NCBI GenBank assembly: GCA_944349375.1
Contig: CALVMV010000003.1
Location: forward strand, 93,926 to 157,925
DNA: 64,000 nt
From: an uncultured Clostridia bacterium
Lineage (GTDB): Bacteria > Bacillota > Clostridia > Christensenellales > UBA1242
Reading direction: 5' to 3'
The notes beneath the pieces were generated by a model, which worked only from the letters and a program-made list of their open reading frames with translations, searched no databases and was not told the DNA's origin. This document shows positions 39,867 to 47,476 of this stretch, one piece after another. Within the stretch, counting starts at the first letter, position 1; the number at the start of each line of letters is the position of its first letter. Made by a program: the position numbers and the translations under genes.

Positions 39867-40634
39867 TTAAACCTCATTAGAAATAATATTTATTTGCTTG
39901 AAAATTCCAGCTTGTTCTACTCTTACAGTTTGAAGTTTTAATAATTCTAAAAGAGCAAGAAAAACATTTATCATTTCGCTTTTGGTCATATCTTGTGTAT
40001 AGATTTCTTCAAAAGGAAATCGTTTATGTTCCCTAGCATAAGCCCTAATAGAAACTATTTTTTCAGCAACGGTAAATCTATCTTTAACTATTTTTTTAGG
40101 TTCAGGATTATCTTTCCCTCTTGCTTCAGCTTTGGCTAAAAGATTTGCAAAAGCATCAAGCAGTTTGTCAAGAACCATATCTTTTATAATTATTTTAACT
40201 TTTTCAGTTTCTTTTCCTGGAGCCCTATAAAGTTTATTGATATCTTCAATTTCTTTAAGTCTTTTTCCTGTTTCTTTGAAAAGTTCATACTCTTTTAATC
40301 TTTCCAGTAATAAAGCTTCGCTATCTTCTTCATCAATATTATCTTCTTGTTCAACAGGAAGTAAATGTTTAGATTTGATTTCAATAAGAGTTGCAGCGAC
40401 AGTTATAAACTCACTAGCTTTATCCATATCTATAGAATCAATGTCTTTCATATATTCAAGGTATTGTTCTGTAATATCGGCAAGTTTTACAGACATGATG
40501 TCCATTTTTGCGTCTTTGATAAGATGTAATAATAAGTCTAAAGGTCCTTCAAAGTTATCAAGTTTAAACCTATATTTATCATCAACAAAACTCATTTGTT
40601 CTGTTGCAAGGACTTGTTCTGAAGATTGTTCCAT
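39867..40634 (-). CDS. scpA: Segregation and condensation protein ScpA (kleisin)
   Basis: Kleisin that bridges the SMC heads. The 255-residue protein has the N-terminal FKLDNFEGPLDLLLHLIKDA, MDIMSVKLADITEQYLEYM, ASEFITVAATLIEIKSKHLL, and a C-terminal winged helix ending with VFLALLELLKLQTVRVEQ. AGGAG before ATG 40634 decides the start; an upstream in-frame TTG/ATG at 40697 has no ribosome site. It lies in an operon with scpB. Confidence 0.97.
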   Translation of the reverse strand: MEQSSEQVLATEQMSFVDDKYRFKLDNFEGPLDLLLHLIKDAKMDIMSVKLADITEQYLEYMKDIDSIDMDKASEFITVAATLIEIKSKHLLPVEQEDNIDEEDSEALLLERLKEYELFKETGKRLKEIEDINKLYRAPGKETEKVKIIIKDMVLDKLLDAFANLLAKAEARGKDNPEPKKIVKDRFTVAEKIVSIRAYAREHKRFPFEEIYTQDMTKSEMINVFLALLELLKLQTVRVEQAGIFKQINIISNEV

Positions 40635-40752
40635 TATTTTACTCCTAAAATGAGTTTGCCGACTTTTAATACTTAAGTAGTATAAATCTACCGACAAAAA
40701 AAAGCAAGCAATTTGAGAAACAAAATAACTTATAAAATAATAAATATTTAAT

Positions 40753-41397
40753 TTAAACTAAAACAACAGACACACTAACGGCAAAATTTAATGTTTCAAA
40801 ATCAAAATTCAAATAGCCATTTTTACTAGCTGTTAATAAATAACCAAAAGGTAAAGTCTCTACTGTTAAACCATCAGAGCAAGAAAGAGTAAAAACGGGA
40901 TTTGTTATTTCATCGCCCTGTTTATCTAGTAAGCTTATTTTAAATTGACAAGTTGTTTTGCTCATTTCTAATACATTATTTTCAAAATTACAATCAACAA
41001 TAGGAATTATTGAAAGAGAATAAGAATCTTTTATAGCAGTAAAATAAAAATTACAATTTGCAGTTTTATCATCTAAAGTTGCTGTAATTTTGATTAAAGT
41101 TTGACCAGGATTAAGTGCAGTTATATATCCATTTTCTATCTTTGCTACCCTTTCATCAGATATTTCAAAAGATAACAAAGCTTTTTCATCTGAAACAATA
41201 ATTGGCAATTTAGTTGATTGCCCTACATTTAAAGTAATGTTAGAACAACTAACTGAAAATAAATTATTAGTTTTAGAATTTGAATCGTGCAGACAAAAAT
41301 AAATGACAAGAGTTATTATACTTGCCAATAGAAGAATAATTGAACAAATCATAATAATTGTAGATTTTTTAGAATTTGCCAAGCTTACACTCTCCAT
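40753..41397 (-). CDS. Membrane-anchored protein with bacterial Ig-like (Big_2) domain
   Basis: The 214-residue protein has a cytoplasmic N terminus (MESVSLANSKKS), one membrane segment (residues about 15-36) and an extracellular part. Residues about 47-118 match a Big_2-type Ig fold: ITLNVGQSTKLPIIV, FEISDERVAKIENGYITALN, PGQTLIKITATLD. A second beta-rich region follows and ends FAVSVSVVLV. It lacks a lipobox or sorting motif, so it is held by the helix. It may be a cell-surface adhesive or spore-envelope protein. No Shine-Dalgarno sequence precedes the ATG at 41397. Confidence 0.7.
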   Translation of the reverse strand: MESVSLANSKKSTIIMICSIILLLASIITLVIYFCLHDSNSKTNNLFSVSCSNITLNVGQSTKLPIIVSDEKALLSFEISDERVAKIENGYITALNPGQTLIKITATLDDKTANCNFYFTAIKDSYSLSIIPIVDCNFENNVLEMSKTTCQFKISLLDKQGDEITNPVFTLSCSDGLTVETLPFGYLLTASKNGYLNFDFETLNFAVSVSVVLV

Positions 41398-41413
41398 TGC
41401 TATTTCTTGTTGT

Positions 41414-41441
41414 ATAATAACAAAAATTGTCGAAAAATCAA
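41414..41441 (-). promoter_or_regulatory. Candidate promoter of the Ig-like gene
   Basis: Minus-strand TTGATT (41436-41441), 16-nt spacer, TATTAT (41414-41419), predicting a leader of only about 10 nt. Confidence 0.4.
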
Positions 41442-41490
41442 AGCAAATTTGTTTGCTATGCCTAAAAAGATATTGTTTAAGGTTGTAAAT

Positions 41491-41517
41491 AAAAAAGAGC
41501 AATATAATTTGCTCTCT
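41491..41517 (-). terminator. Terminator of spoIIM-dac operon
   Basis: Minus-strand AGAGCAA and TTGCTCT-type arms pair around an AT loop, then TTTTTT; about 40 nt after the carboxypeptidase stop. Confidence 0.75.
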
Positions 41518-41558
41518 TTTAATTTTAAAACATTTTTAATTAAAATAAGGTTAAATTT

Positions 41559-42707
41559 TTACCATTGCGTTGCAATTCTATCTACACAATCTTTGTAAGA
41601 AAGAGCTTCAACATTGTCTTTGACAATCAAATCAATTTCTTTAATCAATGTGCCGTCTTTTGATATAATTGCTCTGCCAATGATTTGTCCTTGTTTTAAA
41701 GGTGCATTAATAATTTTAGGTAATTGATAATCAACATCTAATTCGGCTTCTTGTCCTTTTCTTGTTGTAACAGAATAATCTTCATTTGCAAAAACTTCAA
41801 TAGAGTTTGTTTTACCTTTATTAATAGTTAAATTGTTAATTGCTTTTTGACTGTCAATAATCGTTCTGCTTTCGAAATTAGCAAAGCCATAGTTGAATAA
41901 CTTTGAACATTCATTAAATCTTGTTTGACTATTTTTCGCCCCTATAACAACTGAAATAAGTCTAAAATTATTTCTTTTTGCTGTAGCACTTAGACAACAA
42001 CCTGCTTCATTTGTCGAACCAGTCTTTCCACCATCACAACCATCATAATATTTTACTAAACGATTTGTATTTACAAGTTCAGTTTTTCTTCCTGAAGGAT
42101 GAACTAATTCATCCATCCAAATAGTAGAAAATTCATGATATTTATCATACTTTGCTACCTCTTTTAAAACTATAGCACAATCTTTAGCACAAGAGTACTG
42201 CTCTGGTGCTGGTAAGCCTGTGCAGTTAACATAGTTTGTGTCGTTCATGCCTAACTGTTTTGCCTTTTCATTCATTTTGGTAACGAATGAGCTTTCGCTA
42301 CCTGCAATATGCTCTGCTAAGGCAACAGAAGCATCATTAGCTGATGCCATAATTACACTTTTTAACATATCTTTTGCACTGTATTCAACATAAGGATCAA
42401 TAAAAACTTGACTACCTCCCATAGAAGAAGCATTTTCAGTGGTTGATATAAGAGTTTCATCGGTTAAATTTCCTTTTTCAAATTCTTCTAAGGTAAGTAA
42501 AATTGTCATCATCTTTACCATGCTCGCAACAGGAAGATGAGTTTGAGAATCTTTTTCGAAAAGAATTTGTCCCGATGAAAAATCGACAAGACAAGCAGAT
42601 TTGCAAGTGATATCAATTGCCGAATCTGCTGAAGTTACTGGCAAACTAATACAACATATAGTTGCTAATATGCACAACATAATACTAAATGCAATAAAAC
42701 GCTTCAT
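41559..42707 (-). CDS. D-alanyl-D-alanine carboxypeptidase (DacF/DacB-like, peptidase S11)
   Basis: Removes the terminal D-Ala of peptidoglycan stem peptides; sporulation paralogues trim cortex cross-linking. The 382-residue protein has an N-terminal signal peptide (FIAFSIMLCILATICCI), active-site SxxK as SMVKMM, SxN in MASANDASVALAEH, KTGSTNEAGCCL, and a C-terminal PBP5-type domain. No clear membrane anchor is visible at the C terminus. AAGGAG before ATG 42707 sets the start. It lies 61 nt after spoIIM and carries a sigma-E-like promoter, suggesting a sporulation form, although DacA-type function is possible. Confidence 0.92.
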   Translation of the reverse strand: MKRFIAFSIMLCILATICCISLPVTSADSAIDITCKSACLVDFSSGQILFEKDSQTHLPVASMVKMMTILLTLEEFEKGNLTDETLISTTENASSMGGSQVFIDPYVEYSAKDMLKSVIMASANDASVALAEHIAGSESSFVTKMNEKAKQLGMNDTNYVNCTGLPAPEQYSCAKDCAIVLKEVAKYDKYHEFSTIWMDELVHPSGRKTELVNTNRLVKYYDGCDGGKTGSTNEAGCCLSATAKRNNFRLISVVIGAKNSQTRFNECSKLFNYGFANFESRTIIDSQKAINNLTINKGKTNSIEVFANEDYSVTTRKGQEAELDVDYQLPKIINAPLKQGQIIGRAIISKDGTLIKEIDLIVKDNVEALSYKDCVDRIATQW

Positions 42708-42728
42708 AATACACTCCTTTTTCAATTT

Positions 42729-42757
42729 ATTGTAATCAAAAAAGGAATTTCTATTCA
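42729..42757 (-). promoter_or_regulatory. Candidate sigma-E-type promoter of the carboxypeptidase gene
   Basis: Minus-strand TGAATAGA (42750-42757), 13-nt spacer, ATTACAAT (42729-42736); 6 of 8 in each half. Confidence 0.3.
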
Positions 42758-42768
42758 AAGCTTTAGAT

Positions 42769-43380
42769 TTAAATTATTAGAATAACATTAGCACTAAAAA
42801 TTGTTAATAAAAGAGATTCGACTAAACAAATACAAAATATTAAAGCAAAAGAAAATATTGAAACAAAAAGTCTTTGCCTAGGGAATCTACATCCCCCAAA
42901 ACAGCAAAAATCATTTCTTGTTCTAATTAAAATTATATAAAACAAAATTAAAGCAGATATAATAATTAAATGGCACGGAGTGATAATAAAAATTGATAAA
43001 ATAGCTCCAGAAAAACCATATATAATTATCATAAAGCAAATATTTAAACCTAAAAGATAACTTCTATAACATAAAAGTAATAAACCTAGAGGGAAAAGAT
43101 ATTTGTTTAAAGAAAAAACAAAAAGCAAAGCCATTATTAAAATAGTTGATAAAAGTCTAGTAAAGAAAGAAGATGTAATTATTTTAAAAGAGCCTTCTTT
43201 TAAGGCATAGCCAAAAATATTGTCTGGGTTATAAGCCCCTGTTCTACAAGCAACTATTATTCCTGTTAAGAAAAGTAAAAAACAAAAAATAATAAGCAAA
43301 ATGCTTTTAATTTTATTTATCTTAATACTTTCTATTAAAAAGGATTTTATAGGAGAAAATTGTCGAAATTTGTTTTTCAT
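42769..43380 (-). CDS. spoIIM: SpoIIM-like stage II sporulation membrane protein
   Basis: SpoIIM is a mother-cell scaffold for the SpoIIDMP complex that drives engulfment. The 203-residue protein has about five membrane segments, a basic N terminus, and the family pattern of an early TGIIVACRTGAYN exposed loop followed by helices and a histidine-containing segment TPCHLIIISALILFY. A Cys-rich loop (FCCFGGCRFPRQR) lies before the last helix. Length is near the usual 210. The ATG has no Shine-Dalgarno sequence; a CATACATT box lies 6 nt upstream. Recognition rests on topology and context more than on strong identity. Confidence 0.75.
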   Translation of the reverse strand: MKNKFRQFSPIKSFLIESIKINKIKSILLIIFCFLLFLTGIIVACRTGAYNPDNIFGYALKEGSFKIITSSFFTRLLSTILIMALLFVFSLNKYLFPLGLLLLCYRSYLLGLNICFMIIIYGFSGAILSIFIITPCHLIIISALILFYIILIRTRNDFCCFGGCRFPRQRLFVSIFSFALIFCICLVESLLLTIFSANVILII

Positions 43381-43386
43381 ATATTT

Positions 43387-43394
43387 AATGTATG
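43387..43394 (-). promoter_or_regulatory. Sigma-E-type -10 box before spoIIM
   Basis: Minus-strand CATACATT, an exact match to the sigma-E -10 consensus CATACAHT, 6 nt before ATG. The matching -35 region is poor. Confidence 0.4.
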
Positions 43395-43415
43395 AAAGTA
43401 ATAAAAAAAAAGAAC

Positions 43416-43440
43416 AAAAAAAGCAACTATGAGTCGCTTT
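43416..43440 (-). terminator. Terminator of the miaB-mutS-mutL-miaA-ynbB operon
   Basis: Minus-strand AAAGCGAC and GTTGCTTT pair around TCATA with one mismatch, then TTTTT; 2 nt after the last gene. Confidence 0.7.
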
Positions 43441-43442
43441 TA

Positions 43443-44648
43443 TTAATAGATTTTATTTAATTCTTCTGCCAGTATTTTCACATGCTCATAAGTTAACCCA
43501 CCCTGAAAATAGGCAATATAAGGTGCTTTGATAGGAGAATCACAAGAGAGTTCTATTGATGCTCCTCCAACAAAAGTTCCTGCAGCCATAATAACTTGGT
43601 CATTATAGCCCGGCATATCCCAAGGCATTGGGACAATAAAAGAATCTACTGGAGAGATTTTTTGAACAAGTTGAACAAATTTTATAAGCTCATCTGATGT
43701 ATTGAACACAACAGATTTGATTATATCTCCCGCTTTTTCTTGATTTGATGGAATTATTTTGTATCCTTTTTCTTCCATAACTTGTCCGACAAGCATTGCT
43801 CCTTTTAATGCTTGAGCTACTATGTGTGGTGCCATAAAAAGTCCTTGATAGAAAAGCCTATATCCCATTTCAAAAGAGCCAACTTCTAATAATAGTGATG
43901 GAGATGTAAAACGAGTGGCAATTGAATTAATTGCTTTTTCTGTTCCACAAATATAAGCACCTGTAGGAGCAAGCCCGCCACCTGGATTTTTGATTAATGA
44001 GCCTACAACAACATCTGCTCCGATTTGCGATGGTTCTTTTTCTTCCACAAATTCCCCATAACAATTATCTACAACAATAATTGGTGGATTTTTTAAGGAT
44101 TTAATTTGAGAAAAGATTTGTTGCATTTGTTTAATTGACAAAGCTTTGCGACTTGAATACCCTCTAGAGCGTTGAACAAAAACAACTTTTGGCTTTTGCT
44201 TTTTTATAGTTTTAAGAATCAAATCTGAATCAAAAGTATTATTTTGCAAATCTATTTGTTTAAATTTTATACCAAAATTTTCTAAAGAACCATTTTCTTT
44301 GCCGAATAATGTATCATACAAAGTATCATAAAGTTGACCACTAATTGATAATATTGTATCTCCTGGTCTAAGCAGTCCATACAATACCGTAGAAATAGCA
44401 TGAGAGCCACAAGTAATTAAAGGAGAAACGATAGCTTTTTCAGAGCCAAAAACATTGCTATAAACAGAAGCTAATTTATCTCTGCCAACATCATCATATC
44501 CATAACCTGTTGTTCCTGCAAAACATTGAGAAGTAATTTTGCAGTCTGAAAATGCCTTTAAAACTTTCTTTTGATTTACAAAAGATATTCTGTCAATTTC
44601 TTTAAATTGGTTTTGTAATTTTTCTTCTATTTTGTCTAAATCAACCAT
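43443..44648 (-). CDS. ynbB: YnbB-like PLP-dependent lyase (methionine gamma-lyase/aluminium-resistance family)
   Basis: Fold-type I pyridoxal-phosphate protein of the family annotated as methionine gamma-lyase family or aluminium resistance protein; its true substrate is uncertain. The 401-residue protein has TTGYGYDDVGRDKLASVYS, ITCGSHAISTVLYGLLRPGD, DNCYGEFVEEKEP with the PLP-contacting Asp, and SLIKNPGGGLAPTGAY with the likely Schiff-base Lys. The C-terminal APYIAYFQGGLTYEHV is also conserved. It overlaps miaA by 13 nt and closes the operon; ynbB is also near miaA in Bacillus. Confidence 0.9.
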   Translation of the reverse strand: MVDLDKIEEKLQNQFKEIDRISFVNQKKVLKAFSDCKITSQCFAGTTGYGYDDVGRDKLASVYSNVFGSEKAIVSPLITCGSHAISTVLYGLLRPGDTILSISGQLYDTLYDTLFGKENGSLENFGIKFKQIDLQNNTFDSDLILKTIKKQKPKVVFVQRSRGYSSRKALSIKQMQQIFSQIKSLKNPPIIVVDNCYGEFVEEKEPSQIGADVVVGSLIKNPGGGLAPTGAYICGTEKAINSIATRFTSPSLLLEVGSFEMGYRLFYQGLFMAPHIVAQALKGAMLVGQVMEEKGYKIIPSNQEKAGDIIKSVVFNTSDELIKFVQLVQKISPVDSFIVPMPWDMPGYNDQVIMAAGTFVGGASIELSCDSPIKAPYIAYFQGGLTYEHVKILAEELNKIY

Positions 44649-45535
44649 TTTTTTAATTCTCCTATTATTTGCTTTTTGGCAAAATCATAATTCTCAACAT
44701 CTATCCATATGCAGTCTTTCATTCCCCTAATAAATGTCAATTGTCTTTTTGCATAATTTCTAGAATGTTGCTTAATTAACTCTTTGACTTTTTCTAATGT
44801 ATATTCGCCTTTGAAGAAAGGTATAAATTCTTTATATCCAATAGCTTTAAAAGGTTGAACACCTTCTCCATATTTATTAAATAAAGTTTTAACCTCATCT
44901 TCTAAGCCTTGACTAAACATTTCTTCTACTCTTTCGTTTATCTTATTGTAAAGAACTTCTCTATTGCGATTTAATGCAAAAATTTTGTAGTCATATTCGC
45001 TTTCTGATTTTGTTTTAACATTATCAGAAAGAGCAATTTCTATTGCCCTTATAACTCTTACAGGATTTTTTAAATCTATTTCTTTTGCTTTTGTTGGAGC
45101 TAAATTTTTAAGCTTATTTACCAAAAACTCAAGTCCAAATTCTTTTAATTCGTTTTCAAGTTCGGCTCTTAATTTCTCATCTTTTTCTCCGCCTAAATTA
45201 TAGTTCTCAAATAAAGCTTTAATATATAAGGCTGTTCCTCCGACAATTATAGGAGTTTTTCCTTTTTCTAATATTTGATTTATTCTCGATTTTGAATAAT
45301 TTACAAAATCAAATGCTGAAAAATTTTCATTAGGGCTAACAATATCTATTGCATAATGTTTTATACCACAAGTTTCAGAAGACTTTATTTTAGCAGAACC
45401 AATGTCAAATTCTTTATATATTTGAACAGAATCAGCAGATATTATTTCACCATTAAACTTTTGTGCAATTTCTATACCCATTTTAGATTTTCCTACACCC
45501 GTAGGTCCTAAAATAGCAACAATTTTTGGTTTCAC
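44636..45535 (-). CDS. miaA: tRNA dimethylallyltransferase MiaA
   Basis: Adds a dimethylallyl group to A37 of tRNAs that read UNN codons, the substrate for MiaB. The 299-residue protein has P-loop GPTGVGKSKMGIEIA, ADSVQIYKEFDIGSAK, GGTALYIKALFENY, RNREVLYNKINERVEEMFSQG and the final YAKRQLTFIRGM. It lies 3 nt after mutL. Having miaA and miaB in one operon joins two consecutive steps of the same modification. Confidence 0.97.
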   Translation of the reverse strand: MKPKIVAILGPTGVGKSKMGIEIAQKFNGEIISADSVQIYKEFDIGSAKIKSSETCGIKHYAIDIVSPNENFSAFDFVNYSKSRINQILEKGKTPIIVGGTALYIKALFENYNLGGEKDEKLRAELENELKEFGLEFLVNKLKNLAPTKAKEIDLKNPVRVIRAIEIALSDNVKTKSESEYDYKIFALNRNREVLYNKINERVEEMFSQGLEDEVKTLFNKYGEGVQPFKAIGYKEFIPFFKGEYTLEKVKELIKQHSRNYAKRQLTFIRGMKDCIWIDVENYDFAKKQIIGELKKWLI

Positions 45536-45538
45536 AAT

Positions 45539-47476
45539 TTAAACTATCCTTTTAAACATTTTTTCGAATTCAGTTTTTGAAATTACAAGTGTTATCGGTC
45601 TGCCATGAGGACAAAGCATAACCCCCTTTCTAACTTGTTCAATTATATAAGCACATTCATCTAACGAGATGCTATCTCCAGCCTTTATGGCATGTTTACA
45701 AGCAATTTGGCACAGTTTTGAATGTATAAAATCGCTTTTCTTTTTATCCCAATTTAATCCTTCTTTAATCAATTCATTTACAAAATCGTCCAATGAAATA
45801 TCACTCAGTATTGCTGGAACACTATTTATAACTAAATTATTATTTGATATTTGAATGTTAAAACCTAATTCGTTTATTTGAGGTAAAAGTTGAATTACAG
45901 ATTCCAATTCTTTTGAATTTAGAGTAAAAGTAAATGGAATAAGTAAATCCTGAGATATAATTTTTTTAGAATCTGTTTGCGTCATCAGTTTATCATATAG
46001 CAACCTTTCGTGTGCAGCATGTTGATCAATGAAATATAGATTGTCGTTAAATTCGATAGCTATATATGTTTTAAATATAGTTCCTAAAACTTTCATTTCA
46101 TCTCTGACGCTTGCTTTTAAAAACTTATCATTTTCCACTTTTTCTGCTTGTTTTTTTATTTCTGATAAAAATTCTGTTTTGTCTTGGTCAAAGAAAACTA
46201 AATTATTTTTACTATTATCTGGGACTTCTTTTTCTGGCAAAGTAATATTCGCAAAATCAGGTAAATCATTATTAGGAACCTTTTCTGTTTTTATGTCCCT
46301 ATCAACAATAACTTCTTTATTAATAACATCAACGCATTGTGATTTTTTTGAAAAACTAAATCCCTCATTTGAAGAAAGAGATTTTTCAAATAAAGGTTTT
46401 TTTGCAAATTCCGAATCATAATAAGGAGTTAAATTTTTTGTAATATTTTCATGTTTATCTTCATCAACTGTTATAAATTTATTTACTTGGTCATCATTTA
46501 ATAATGCACTTTCTATTGCTCTACGAACTAATGAAAAAATTCTATTTGGATTTTCAAATTTTACTTCTTTTTTTGAAGGATGGACATTAACATCTACTGT
46601 ATCAGTAGGCATTTGTAAACACAAAACATAAAAAGGAAATCTTCCTTTCATCAAAAAACTTTCAAAGACATTTTGAACTGCCGATGAAACAATATAGTTT
46701 TCTACATATCTCTTGTTAACAAAGAAAGATTGATAAGAGCGATTAGAACGAGAATATGCTGGTTTGCTAACATATCCATAAAGCCTAAAATCTTCTTCAG
46801 TTAAATCAACTGGTAAAAGATTTTGATATACTTCCTTGCCATATATAGTGTATATTATGTCTTGCATATCACAACAAGTGGTATTATAGATAAGTTTACC
46901 ATCTACAAAATACTTAAAACAAATATCGCTACGACATAGCATAAATTTTTCTATTAAATGCGTTATTTCACTTTCTTCAACTTTTGATTTTTTTAAGAAT
47001 TTTGCTCTAACAGGTGTATTAAAAAACAAATTTGAACAGCTAATAGTTGTTCCTTGACTTCGTGCTACTTGTGAAATCTCCCCAGATACTCCACCATCAA
47101 CACTTAATGAGTAACCATATTCGCTATCAGCTGTCTTAGATGAAATTTTGACTTGACATACAGAGCCAATACTTGCTAAAGCCTCTCCTCTAAAACCCAA
47201 ACTTATAATATTATCTAAGTCTTCGACAGATTTGATTTTGCTTGTTGCATGAGGCAAAAAAGCTAATGGTAAATCTTCTTTTGAAATGCCTGAGCCATCA
47301 TCAGATATTGTGATATTTTTTTTGCCACCATCTTCGATTTCTATAACAATATTTTTAGCTTTTGCATCGATACTGTTTTCAATAAGCTCTTTTACTATTG
47401 AAGCAGGTCTTTCAACCACTTCTCCGGCACTAATTCTATTAAAAACTTTAGGATCTAATAAATTAATTTTATTCAT
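45539..47476 (-). CDS. mutL: DNA mismatch repair protein MutL (endonuclease type)
   Basis: ATP-dependent matchmaker of mismatch repair. The 645-residue protein has the GHKL ATPase motifs ELIENSIDAKAKNI, DDGSGI and GFRGEALASIG, the DVNVHPSKKEVKF segment, a variable linker (about 330-450), and a C-terminal dimerisation/endonuclease domain with FIDQHAAHERLLYDKL, ACKHAIKAGDS and CPHGRP. In the nuclease motif the final Glu of DQHAxxExxxxE is Asp here, a mild change. It overlaps mutS by 8 nt. Confidence 0.96.
   Translation of the reverse strand: MNKINLLDPKVFNRISAGEVVERPASIVKELIENSIDAKAKNIVIEIEDGGKKNITISDDGSGISKEDLPLAFLPHATSKIKSVEDLDNIISLGFRGEALASIGSVCQVKISSKTADSEYGYSLSVDGGVSGEISQVARSQGTTISCSNLFFNTPVRAKFLKKSKVEESEITHLIEKFMLCRSDICFKYFVDGKLIYNTTCCDMQDIIYTIYGKEVYQNLLPVDLTEEDFRLYGYVSKPAYSRSNRSYQSFFVNKRYVENYIVSSAVQNVFESFLMKGRFPFYVLCLQMPTDTVDVNVHPSKKEVKFENPNRIFSLVRRAIESALLNDDQVNKFITVDEDKHENITKNLTPYYDSEFAKKPLFEKSLSSNEGFSFSKKSQCVDVINKEVIVDRDIKTEKVPNNDLPDFANITLPEKEVPDNSKNNLVFFDQDKTEFLSEIKKQAEKVENDKFLKASVRDEMKVLGTIFKTYIAIEFNDNLYFIDQHAAHERLLYDKLMTQTDSKKIISQDLLIPFTFTLNSKELESVIQLLPQINELGFNIQISNNNLVINSVPAILSDISLDDFVNELIKEGLNWDKKKSDFIHSKLCQIACKHAIKAGDSISLDECAYIIEQVRKGVMLCPHGRPITLVISKTEFEKMFKRIV

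Noticed and set aside
43443..44648. Aluminium resistance protein or cystathionine beta-lyase as a firm function
   Set aside because: The family name is historical; only a PLP-dependent lyase-like fold is supported.
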